A stretch of DNA of 64,000 nt, taken from Pardosa pseudoannulata (lineage: Eukaryota > Arthropoda > Arachnida > Araneae > Lycosidae). The stretch spans positions 58,238,066 to 58,302,065 of the forward strand of contig CM063509.1 in assembly GCA_032207245.1 (NCBI GenBank), given 5' to 3'. Both the position numbers and the translations under genes were made by a program. This document shows, one piece after another, positions 33,001 to 40,038 of this stretch. Position 1 is the first letter of the stretch. Every line of letters starts with the position of its first letter. The notes beneath the pieces are model-generated. The model was not told where the DNA came from. It saw only the letters and a program-made list of their open reading frames with translations, and made no database searches.

Positions 33001-34709
33001 CGTTATGGCCGAATTATTGGATTTGGGCATTCAGTTCTGTATATAGTGACTGGATGTGCTGCAGTAGTTTTTGTTGTATCTGTAGTAGTTATGTTCCTAG
33101 CTTGCAGAATTTGTTCCAAGCGATCAGATGAAATTCGTATATCAAGGCATTCAGACAGAGAATTTCCTAACTATTTATCAGCTCTCCATCGTGGAGTAAG
33201 TATATATAAAGTCTTTATTTTCTAAACATAAGATTATCCATTTTTATCTTTAGGTATGCTAAGTATGTTATGTTTAAAGTGCAACTAAATGCAAATAAAA
33301 AAAAGAGAAATATAGATTATTATAAACATTTAAAAAATGATGATCAGCATTAAATATTTTTACGATATACACATGTGTGAGCCTGCAGACCAAGTTTAGT
33401 TTTCTTTGTGTTATCTGTCCTTGATTCTGGTTAAATTTCTACATTGAATTAGGAGGAAAAATAAGCATTAAAGTTAAATAATTTATTATGCTTATTTTTA
33501 TATTAAACATACACAATCATACACTCAAGATCCAAAATTTTATGACCACCTGTTAATAACGAGTTGGCCCACCTTTGGTGCTCAACACAGCTTCAACCCG
33601 CCTTGGCATGGATGCCACAATGATGTGCAGATATGCTGTAGAATTCATGATCTGCTCTACCACAACCACAGGTTCCAGAGATGCTCAAGAGAACGTCCCC
33701 CAAAGCATAATACCACCACCACCGGCCTGTGTATGACCTACTGTACATTGAGGTAACAACTGTATGCCTGAAATACAGCATATCCTGACACGGCTATCGG
33801 TGTAATGAATGACAAATCGTGATTCTTCTGACCAGGCAACTCTCTCCCACTGATCCATGGACCAGTCGCGATGTTCCCGGGCCCTGCATAGGTAGAGTTG
33901 GTGATGACACCTGGTCAGCAAAGGCACACGAGTAGGACGTTCGCTGTGTAGCTCCATATTCAACAGTGTCCGCTGAACAGTGTGCTCCGATACTATTCTA
34001 GCCGAGCTTGTAGGGCAGTTGAGTCACTGCTGCGTAGCCCCATCAAACAGTCTTCGGTCTTCAACACATGTCAGTCTGGTACAGTCATTCTTCTTGGGTT
34101 GTCCACACCATGTCGTTTTAGTGCTGGGTTTCAGTTTTCATTCCATTGGTTGAATACTGTAGCGCAGTCGTGTACAAGTGCAGATGCTCCTTGAGCCATT
34201 TCAATTTAGAAAAATCACAAACACACAAGGTGCATGAGATGCTTTTTCCGAGCCTTTCCATTACAATGTAAAAATCCATTCGCCTCTTCCATTATACAAA
34301 TTCAGATGACGTAATGTAGAGGTATAAATTTTATAGTGTAATATATATAAATAAAAATAATATAATGTTTACATTTAAATATATAAGAAAAATGAAATAC
34401 TGCTATAGACATATTAAATATTATTGAAAATACTAATTATATATATTTAAAATAATTACTAATTTTCTGCAGAGATAGAAATATAATCTTGATATATTGA
34501 AGATATGATTAAGCTGAGATCGAAAAATTACATTATGAAGATGAATTTGTGGATTTGGAGATTGTGGACCAAAGCCACCTCCTTATACTGAAAATACAAC
34601 CGGCATTCCTCCACCTCCATATGAAAGCATTGCTGACATTCCTAATGCAGTTAAAGATGGCCTGCCACAAGCTGAAGATACCAGAAATAATGAAACAAGT
34701 GATGAATAA
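14697..34709 (+). CDS. Ig-LDLa-TM-PPxY type I membrane protein (8 exons, whole gene span)
   Basis: Coding exons: 14697-14745, 18060-18171, 21417-21607, 25082-25198, 28035-28169, 28751-28783, 32963-33195, and about 34519-34709. All have GT/AG borders. The first seven sum to 870 nt (290 codons) with agreeing phases. The product of about 353 residues has a signal peptide (1-16), one Ig-like domain (LTCKV, LSWKLP, DSGIYICEL), an LDL-receptor class A module (FDCGNGVCVPKHYVCDG), and a second divergent cysteine-rich LDLa-like module. An 11-residue linker, a transmembrane helix (VLYIVTGCAAVVFVVSVVVM) and a basic juxtamembrane stretch follow. The acidic tail has PKPPPY and PPPPY. PPxY motifs are known to bind WW domains of NEDD4-family ubiquitin ligases, and short LDLa proteins such as LDLRAD3 and LDLRAD4 carry them, so a ligase-recruiting receptor or adaptor role is inferred. 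Orthology is not established. The last exon needs a one-base frame correction. Confidence 0.85.
15026..15081. repeat. (TA)n microsatellite
   Basis: About 28 uninterrupted TA units in intron 1. Confidence 0.98.
15488..15860 (-). pseudogene. Tc1-like transposase fragment
   Basis: A minus-strand open stretch from 15670 to 15488 reads PLHVFNSKPYTAQRYQNDAL, then HVRLLRGAYGFNFLFMDNNA and QANLVDKFL. This is the region around the second catalytic aspartate of Tc1-type transposases, where the usual pattern is FMDDNARPH. Upstream, on shifted frames, there is weak similarity to the preceding catalytic part. A stop follows the fragment and no inverted repeats were located. It belongs to a different Tc1 lineage from the elements at 3174 and 33522. 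Confidence 0.78.
17161..17792 (+). mobile_element. piggyBac-like element, internally deleted
   Basis: TTAA flanks both sides (17157-17160 and 17793-17796). The left end CCTTTTGCCTTA and the reverse complement of the right end, CCTCTTGCCTTA, form an inverted repeat with one mismatch. The interior encodes the beginning of a piggyBac transposase, then stops. Confidence 0.82.
17249..17673 (+). pseudogene. piggyBac transposase N-terminal fragment, frameshifted
   Basis: The first frame, from 17249 or the internal ATG at 17267, gives a basic then acidic N-terminal region (KRKIDTNKCAGK, then TDTDLDTSEDSIV), typical of piggyBac transposases. Near 17460 the homology changes frame to WIWESKINQPKIWKYTETPG, LTSTGELNENSGKLDFFYAI and FWEIIVTETNCYAEQCI. 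This matches the start of the catalytic region of the family (F...ETNxYA). A stop follows at about 17671. The DDD catalytic core is missing, so it is not a working transposase. Confidence 0.78.
18060..18171 (+). CDS. Ig/LDLa receptor exon 2: first half of Ig domain
   Basis: The acceptor is TTTTTTCAG at 18059 and the donor is GTAATA at 18172. With the last base of exon 1 it opens DSHLVLSVLPFGKNIVLEES and contains LTCKV, the first Ig cysteine. It ends in phase 2. Confidence 0.85.
18225..18648 (+). repeat. Tandem duplication, period 238 bp
   Basis: GATTGAATCATATATTTTG starts at 18283 and 18521. A GTTTTGTAGTGGTCAATC block follows in both units, with several differences. It lies in intron 2. Confidence 0.85.
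18649..19507. other. Intron 2 spacer, nothing recognised
   Basis: AT-rich intron sequence. A somewhat more GC-rich patch at 19320-19500 precedes a SINE and was not identified. Confidence 0.5.
19508..19672 (+). repeat. tRNA-derived SINE copy
   Basis: Head GGGCCGAATGGTAGAGCAC, B-box-like GGTTCGAATCTC, body CGGCTTTAAGCAGTAGGTCC, tail CACTCCAAACCAAACCC. It is followed by a long poly-T tract. Confidence 0.88.
19732..21240 (+). mobile_element. DNA element R2 copy A with 6-bp target duplication, interrupted
   Basis: The left end CAGCTTTACAATTCTG resembles the reverse complement of the right end, CAGGCTTGCAACTGCTG. Perfect 6-bp repeats TAAATA flank it (19726-19731 and 21241-21246). TCACTTTTAGTCAC and TTTTCTCACCTTT motifs recur near both ends in the same orientation. 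It is split by the element at 20293-21074. A partial copy at 30577-31118 lacks that insert. No transposase is seen. Confidence 0.7.
20293..21074 (+). mobile_element. 6-bp-TSD MITE family R1, copy 1
   Basis: The element starts CATGGTTTCCGCGCACCTGG and ends GGCAGATACCCTG (reverse complement CAGGGTATCTGCC). It is flanked by TTTATA on both sides (20287-20292 and 21075-21080). AAGTCATGG-type motifs cluster near both ends. Length is about 780 bp, with no coding region. R2 copy B preserves the uninterrupted site. Confidence 0.85.
21417..21607 (+). CDS. Ig/LDLa receptor exon 3: second half of Ig domain
   Basis: The acceptor is TTTCCTTAG at 21416 and the donor GTATGT at 21608. It completes the Ig fold with FDLSWKLP (core tryptophan) and LQDDDSGIYICEL, the family's DxGxYxC signature with the second cysteine. 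It ends in phase 1. Without the splice, reading starts at an upstream ATG in the intron and runs into a stop after the donor. Confidence 0.92.
23130..23515 (+). repeat. Tandem duplication, period 186 bp
   Basis: GCAGAATTT starts at 23155 and 23341. The units share CATGCCAGATTATAGGTTTC, CACTGTATATAGGCCTTTTG and TTAGGTGCATCCAAATGG with few differences. Confidence 0.9.
23666..24439 (+). mobile_element. 6-bp-TSD MITE family R1, copy 2
   Basis: It has the same ends as copy 1 and is flanked by perfect TATAGG repeats (23660-23665 and 24440-24445). It lies in intron 3. Confidence 0.88.
25082..25198 (+). CDS. Ig/LDLa receptor exon 4: LDL-receptor class A domain
   Basis: The acceptor is TAATTTCTAG at 25081 and the donor GTAAGT at 25199. 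It encodes one complete LDLa module. The six cysteines fall in CAKKFFDCGNGVCVPKH, VCDGYVDCPSGYDES and KHC, including the usual CDG...DC...DES calcium-binding pattern. It starts and ends in phase 1, the usual symmetrical cassette for this domain. Confidence 0.93.
26155..27189. mobile_element. hAT-type element with 8-bp target duplication
   Basis: The left end ATGGGGTTTTCAAACTG and the reverse complement of the right end, CAGGGATTCCCAAACTT, are similar. The flanks CTATAAGG (26147-26154) and TTATAAGG (27190-27197) match at seven of eight positions. It has no hAT transposase of its own and encloses the mariner-like fragment at 26846-27000. Confidence 0.6.
26846..27000 (+). pseudogene. Mariner-like transposase C-terminal fragment
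   Basis: The plus strand reads NLTPCDF, stop, LFPQFKELPKGSYF, then KACIKSVKSVLKQL. Mariner transposases show the same order near the last catalytic aspartate (LAPCDFFLFPKLKxxLxGxxF). The in-frame stop and short length mark it as dead. Confidence 0.6.
28035..28169 (+). CDS. Ig/LDLa receptor exon 5: divergent LDLa-like module
   Basis: The acceptor is TTTTTATAG at 28034 and the donor GTTTGT at 28170. It reads GPDACHGKILCDGRCIPKEF, CCDPEVDVNC and MPCCQGILHP. The spacing CHGKILC...GRCIP...CCD...C recalls an LDLa module, but the acidic calcium-site residues are only partly kept and extra cysteines are present. Both borders are phase 1. Confidence 0.85.
28170..28750 (+). other. Intron 5, nothing recognised
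   Basis: A 581-bp AT-rich intron with no repeats noted. Confidence 0.7.
28751..28783 (+). CDS. Ig/LDLa receptor exon 6: 33-nt microexon
   Basis: The acceptor is CTGTGACAG at 28750 and the donor GTAAGT at 28784. It encodes GLHQYGSVQPHG including the shared border codons. Both borders are phase 1, so it can be skipped without breaking the frame. It lies in the extracellular stalk before the transmembrane helix. Confidence 0.7.
28784..30412 (+). other. Intron 6, left part, unassigned
   Basis: Mostly AT-rich. The T-rich stretch 29700-29970 has low-complexity open frames only. The segment 30225-30400 resembles 56649-56795 (shared GATAATC-GAAAG and TTTTTTCTG features), suggesting an unclassified repeat. 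Confidence 0.5.
30414..30576 (+). repeat. tRNA-derived SINE copy, joined to R2 copy B
   Basis: Head GGTTAGGGTGCTGGC, B box GGTTCGAATCC, body GGAATCGGCTTTAAGCAGT, tail CCAAACCAAACC. Its 3' end is followed at once by R2 sequence matching 19925 onward, as if it had inserted into, or truncated, R2. Confidence 0.88.
30577..31118 (+). mobile_element. Element R2 copy B, 5'-truncated, uninterrupted
   Basis: Matches 19925-20292 and then 21081-21240 of copy A, with no R1 insert between (near 30961). It shares GCATGAAT-TTTGATTTA, AATGTTTAGTCACTTTTTA and the GTTGCAAGCCTG end. It serves as the empty-site reference for R1 copy 1. Confidence 0.8.
31119..32038. other. Intron 6 middle, unassigned
   Basis: AT-rich sequence. 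A CAGGGTGCTAAAAAAA start at 31271 looks like a transposon end, but no partner end was found. Confidence 0.45.
32045..32841 (+). mobile_element. 6-bp-TSD MITE family R1, copy 3
   Basis: Starts CATGGTTTCCGCACACCTGG, ends GGCAGATACCCTG, flanked by perfect TAGGAA repeats (32039-32044 and 32842-32847). It ends about 120 bp before exon 7. Confidence 0.88.
32963..33195 (+). CDS. Ig/LDLa receptor exon 7: stalk, transmembrane helix, juxtamembrane tail
   Basis: The acceptor is TTCTTCTTTTAG at 32962 and the donor GTAAGT at 33196. It encodes a short extracellular stalk (ELNSIPCPPSVECRYGR), a hydrophobic helix (VLYIVTGCAAVVFVVSVVVM), and a basic/cysteine juxtamembrane segment (LACRICSKRSDEIRISRHSD), ending ALHRG in phase 0. 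The positive charges after the helix fit a type I topology with this side in the cytosol. Confidence 0.92.
33522..34338 (-). mobile_element. Tc1-like DNA transposon, internally deleted
   Basis: The left end CACTCAAGATCCAAAATTTT resembles the left end of the 3174-4483 element. The right end, reverse complemented, reads CACTATAAAATTTATACC. TA flanks both sides (33520-33521 and 34339-34340). Compared with the first copy, a segment is missing after the CTTGGCATGGATGCCACAA block near 33620. It lies in the last intron of the Ig/LDLa gene. Confidence 0.85.
33593..33963 (-). pseudogene. Tc1-like transposase fragment
   Basis: Minus-strand open stretch with LCRAREHRDWSMDQWERVAW, SEESRFVIHYTDSRVRI and QCTVGHTQAGGGGIMLWGTF. 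These match the region around the first catalytic aspartate of the transposase at 3205-3999, which lacks part of this sequence. The second aspartate block (HDNAPCH) is deleted here. The two copies are each broken at different places. Confidence 0.85.
34519..34709 (+). CDS. Ig/LDLa receptor exon 8: cytoplasmic PPxY tail, apparent 1-base frameshift
   Basis: From 34557 to the stop TAA at 34707-34709 the frame reads GDCGPKPPPYTENTTGIPPP, PYESIADIPNA, then an acidic tail ending NNETSDE. Upstream, EIEKLHYEDEFVD is convincing protein in a different frame. The two join if one T is added to the TTT at 34554-34556. With that base, 34519-34709 would be 64 codons and fit the phase 0 end of exon 7. The acceptor at 34518 (GCTGAG) has a poor pyrimidine tract, while the stronger-looking acceptor at 34472 leads to stops in all frames. 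So the left border is provisional. A sequencing error, a real mutation or a different border are all possible. Confidence 0.65.
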
Positions 34710-36019
34710 TGTTATTTTGCATTTATCTCCTTTTATAGTACTTATTTTGTATTTAGCTTTAAAATTTTATTTATAGAACTTGTTGTGTAGATGAGAATTT
34801 ATATTACATATACAGAATTGAATGGTATTTGACTGTTTGCTTTTTTATTATGGACTTCAACTATCTAATATTGCATGTAGAGTTTGCTCTAGAGTCAGAC
34901 ATGAAGCATTTATTTATAAAAATGTTTCTTAACAATGTTACTTTTAGAAATTTAGAGTATTAACCATATTTCAGTCGAAATATGTCACATCCATGTTATA
35001 TTCATAATGATTATGTCATTATGATGAGGCAGAGAGGGGCGATTTTGTTAGACATATACCATCGGTAGACAAAATAAGGTAGTGAAAAAATGTTCACTTA
35101 CCTTTTCTGTAGGTTCTGGTTTCAATCGCCTTAGATACTTCGGAACTTGTTGTACTCAAATTGAGCACATGACTAGTACTATGAAACTATATATAATATG
35201 ATATAGAAAAAACATTTAATTAGCAAACGAAAGTTACATGACATAAAACAGCTACCAACATGGGACAGAGCAAAACTATTTCTGAAAAATAATATACAGA
35301 AAGAAGGATTAAAAGAGTTGATAGATTTGGCGATAAATTGCCGTTTTATGGGGTTGTTATTGATCTTTAACAATTCTCATCCAACAAATTTATGGTACCA
35401 AATTCTTGTCCTGGTGACTTCTGACGTCATTATAACTAGGAAGTCGCCTGTGACATATCTTGACTACTATATGGTATTATGATGTTTGATTGGTTGGTTC
35501 AGAGCACCTCAGCTTACTGCATATAGCTGATTTGGTATACTATATACAAAGATGGTGAACCTATGACATGTTTGCCACTAGGTGGCTTGCTGCAATTATT
35601 TCAATGGCACACAGCAGGTGTATATTGAATTTTTTTTATTGCTTCTTTAATTATTGTTATTAAATTCACTTGCATTCACTGAAAGCAACCTTTTTTTTGT
35701 AAATAAAAACTTACTTTTAAGACTAGCAGTCATCAAAGGCAAATTAGAAAATGATTACAAGCTTGAGCATCGTTTTGACATTAAAAATCTGAGATATATG
35801 ACTAGTATACCCTCCACCATAGATGCCCCTATAGGGTACACAAATGTTTTCTTGGGGCAGTTACATGAATGTGATGGGTTATTAAGAGAGAACCCAAAAT
35901 AAATTGTAATTTATGACAACTATGGTTTTGGTTTCTTATTAAAATAAGGGTGGTATGCAAACTGATGTTTTGATATATGTGAGAAAGAGTACTGATTGTG
36001 GCTATCATCTCCTTTATTG
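34710..36019 (+). other. Probable 3' UTR of the Ig/LDLa gene, then unassigned spacer
   Basis: AT-rich sequence after the stop. The polyadenylation site was not fixed. An open frame at 35654-35902 shows no recognisable domain. Confidence 0.4.
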
Positions 36020-36027
36020 ATTTAGAC

Positions 36028-36501
36028 CAGGGATGGGCAAACTAAGGCCCGCGGGCCAACTCTGGCACGCCAGAAGGATTTATCCGGCCTTTGATGGAAT
36101 TTTAAGTTGCCGGTGGGAGGCAAATTAAAAGAAATACATATTCATACATTATATATCCATCTCCTTTTCTACTTTATTTAAATATTATATCCCAGATGTA
36201 TTATCTCATGCCCAGAAGATCAGCACTATGTTTGCTTCTTATATATGTGAACAAGTGTTTTCAACTATGAACCTTAGAAATGATAACTTCAGAACTAGAA
36301 TGACAAATGAGCCTTTATCTCACTTTGAACCTCAATATAAGGCAACTTTTAAATATGAAACTGCAATTTTGTTCATCTCATTAAGATATTTAAATCGCAA
36401 TATTTGTATATTGTTTTTCAAATTTTGAAAAAATTTATCTTGGCCTGCCATTTTTTTTTTTTCGATTTTTGGCCGCGACCAAAAATGTTTGCCTATCCTT
36501 G
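36028..36501 (+). mobile_element. hAT-type element, family H1 copy 1
   Basis: Starts CAGGGATGGGCAAACT and ends TGCCTATCCTTG. The 8-bp flanks ATTTAGAC (36020-36027) and ATTTAGAT (36502-36509) match at seven positions. The interior 36228-36428 keeps a hAT transposase C-terminal remnant (CEQVFSTMNLRNDNFRTRMT), a pattern seen in the dimerisation region of ZBED/GTF2IRD2-related transposases. It is a deletion derivative. Confidence 0.85.
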
Positions 36502-36509
36502 ATTTAGAT

Positions 36510-38298
36510 AATTTGATTTTTATGAACATTAGTCTAAGGTGACAAGACAAAAGGCTTGTATACCAAAACCTGAATTTTTAAATAGATGTCACTTAAAACC
36601 TGTATATTAGATCAGTGATTCTCACATTGTAATATGAGGGCAATGGATGATTTAAAAAATGTAACTTTTTATGTAGATTGTAGGGTTTAAAGATGATTTT
36701 CAAAAGAAACATAACAAGTGGCACATTGGACACTTGAAAATAATAAAGCATAACTTAAGTGCCACACTAATCGAATAAAGTTCATCATTCCTGGATACAT
36801 ACGTGGTAACAGTGGCTAACATTGAGTTTTAATACAAGCTATCTAATTTGTTTTTATTTATTCCTTTTGTTTATGAATTTGTTTTGCATCTCATATTCTT
36901 AACTACCAACATGTACATTTTATCCATTCGTAACATTATGTATAGATTTTAATTGTAATGTAAGATTGTATAATTTTGAGCTCTTTTAGATGGAACTGCC
37001 ATAGATTGCTAGTTTATTAATGGAATGTAAGTTATATATAAGTTAAAAAGCTGAGAAGAATATCATTTTTACTTGAAAACTGTCAAGTTTTAAAGGTCTA
37101 TAAAATTTTTCTTTTGGGGAAAAAATGCCAGTAGTTATTGTACATATTTCCTACTTAAAAGTAATTATATTATTTATCATCTTTAAAATTTCTGTGCTCA
37201 GTAATAATTTGTTTTCCTTTAAATATTAATTGTTTATTTGAAAATTAATTATTTTCAAGTTGATTATATTAGGTTCTTATTGTTTTAAAATGCTTAAAAC
37301 TTACTCTAGAGTGAACTCTCTTATTTGCTGAATGGTCTTGTTGAAATTGAGACAACATTTTGGTGGCTGAAATATTTTTACTTATAGTGGTGGTGTAGAC
37401 ATATGCTTCTGAGTGTAACTTTAGTTTTTATTAATTCAACTTGTTCATTGACATTAAGTGTTATTGGTTCATTTTTCATTTGCAAACATATTTCTATTAA
37501 TTTATGATAATGCCGAGGAGTTATTGAATGTAATAAATTAATAATCTTAATATTGGTAATTAATTATGAAAATAGTAATTTCAGCTTTATAGAGTTTCCT
37601 GAAATTAATTTATTTGAAGCAATAATTTTTCTTCCTCTCCTTGTCAATTCATTTGATAAAACTGTCTTATTATTATACTATTTATAAATCAGTAAAGGAG
37701 GTTTCTAATTTGTCTGTGATCATTATCAGTTAAACCATTTATATATATATCCATAAGGGTTCAGTTTTATGGTTTAATTATGCATTTATTTTAACATTGA
37801 TAATACATATATTTGTGGGATTTATGTTTTTATAGGCTACATCTTTTAGAGTAAAATAGTCCTAAATCGGAGTGTATGCGCAATACTTCAATAAAATTCT
37901 AAGAAAATACTTTCCTGAATTTTGCATCAAAGAAGGTGTGGTTTATAAATGTGCAAATATATGTATCCATGTGCAGTATATGTATCCATAGGTTTATATG
38001 TATGCATGCATATAGTATTAGAGCATGCCGGTAATTGCTAAGTATACCAGTTACTTACCAGCAAATTAAAATATTTTCATTGGTAATCCCCAAATAAAAA
38101 ATGTGTATTTTAAACTTTATTTACCATATAAAGTCATCTAATCAACATGTTTTGAACACAAAAGATTAATTTGAGTTAGATTGTCGAGTCAAAATTAGGT
38201 GTTAATGAGGTAATAAAATTTTTGGACAAATTAATCTAAATTAATTAATCTAATAAATTAATTTTTGGACAAATTATGAACACATATTTTAGAACATG
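36510..38298. other. Intergenic AT-rich spacer, nothing recognised
   Basis: No coding region or element ends supported. Confidence 0.5.
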
Positions 38299-38728
38299 TT
38301 AAGCATGGTGTTTGTTGTACACATTAACAATAACCTACCTGACTTGTATTCCATTCTCTTCCCCCCTCAATCCATTTTTCCAATCCCGTTAGATTTACCT
38401 TTCTAGCGATACTGGGTTATCCCTGGGTCTTGAATATGTTATTATCATTATACTGTTTGACTCTTAGCTGATTGGTCAATGTTCTGGTTGATGTAACTTA
38501 GCACAGTTTTAAAAGCATGTTAAGCATGGTATTTGCTGTACACACTAACATTAACCCACCTGACAGGTGTTCCAGTCTCTTTCCCCCTCGATCCATTGAT
38601 TTTTCCAATCCCGTTAGGATTGCCGTTCTAGTGATACTGGGTTATCCCTGGGTCATGAATGAGTTATTATCATTTCACTGTTTGACTCTTAGCTGATTGT
38701 TCAATGTGCTGGATGATGTAACTTAGCA
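38299..38728 (+). repeat. Tandem duplication, period 221 bp
   Basis: TTAAGCATGGT starts at 38299 and 38520. The units share TTCCAATCCCGTTAG, GATACTGGGTTATCCCTGGG and CTGTTTGACTCTTAGCTGAT. Divergence is noticeable. Confidence 0.9.
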
Positions 38729-39332
38729 CTGGTTTTTACTTGAAGCAAATTGACCAACATGGTGGAGAATATAACTTGGCTTAATATCTACCCTAATTTC
38801 CTGCATATAATCTGCAGATTATACGTAAAAAAAACTTCAAAATTTCTTTTAATGCATATTATACGCCGCTGCATATTATCTACTGTTAAAAATCCTCTAT
38901 ATAATAATAGCCTAAGTTATCTGTCCGTTCGTCTTCGAATTTATGAAGCGGTTGGACCTGGAATGGATAGCGGCAGCCATATTGGATTCTTGATCAGTTA
39001 GGGTTATCAATATTCAAAGCAAATCTTTAAAACATCTGAAATCCCCCTCAGCTGCCCTTTTCAAGCGTTTAATGCCATTATTTCAAGCCCTATTTTCCCC
39101 TGTTAAGAGCAGGCTATTAAGTTTATCACATAATAAATACGTAAAAATAACATTTTTTTACTAACATTATGATGTCATACCTTTAACCATTTCATTTAAT
39201 CATTTCTTATTTTAAATTATTTAAATATTGTCTGCATTATTTTCATACGTTTTATCACTGAATTGAGATATTGCGTAAATAATTTTCTTTCATATTTATA
39301 ATAACTAATAGATTAGGTACATATGTGATCAT

Positions 39333-40038
39333 GGATTTTTCAAGTAAAATGAGTAAAAGTCAGGGAAAGTCATGGATCCGCTAAACTACCGATTAAAAAA
39401 ATGCACTGAATTGCTTAATTTTATTTTTACTTGTCATTTGGCTGAAGTTACTGAGTTTGGTATTTATGTATTATCCTATTGACCATATTGCCAAGTAAAA
39501 TTTGTTCACCAAGGAAACTCAAAGCAAGAAAGCTTAATGGGTGGGTAAATGTATATTATTCTGGTTTTTTCTTAAATTGTAGATTAAAATTTTATTAATA
39601 TAATAATTATTTTTTAATAAAAATTAAGATTTTTGCACAAAATATAATTTTATCTCTAGGGATATTGTATATAAACATTATAGGGTTATATTTGGCTATT
39701 ATTCATGGTCACCTGGATAATACCAAAGTACCCTGAATTCAAATTGGAAACATTTTGATTGAAAAATTGCTATATGATTAAACTTAGGTATGTAGATACA
39801 ACAATTTATTTTTATGTATGTGAGTTTATTAACACTTATAAAGTAAGTTTATAGTTTTTTATGATAAATTTCCTGTAATTTCTCTAAAAGCATATATTTT
39901 ATTTGTATGTACATCAGAAGTTTTATTCATATATACTTTAACGAAAGCTTTTTAAAGTCATGGATAATGATCTGCTAAATCAAGGAAAGTCATGAAAAGT
40001 CATGGATTTGAAAAATTTTATTTTGGGCAGATACCCTG
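39333..40038 (+). mobile_element. R1 MITE copy 4, 5'-truncated
   Basis: Matches R1 from the TTTTTCAAGTAAAATGAG segment to the GCAGATACCCTG end. The first ~70 bp are missing. It forms the left part of the 1811-bp tandem unit. Confidence 0.85.

Noticed and set aside
34549..34776. Alternative frame across the last receptor exon
   Set aside because: After 34556 it lacks the proline/PPxY and acidic features of the overlapping frame, and reads hydrophobic low-quality sequence past the likely stop at 34707-34709.
34990..35470. Possible inverted-repeat element around ATGTCATTATGATGAGG and the GACGTCATTATAAC segment
   Set aside because: The ends do not pair convincingly and no target duplication was found.
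35654..35902. 82-codon open frame downstream of the receptor gene
   Set aside because: No domain or homology pattern recognised, and it lies in probable 3' UTR or spacer.
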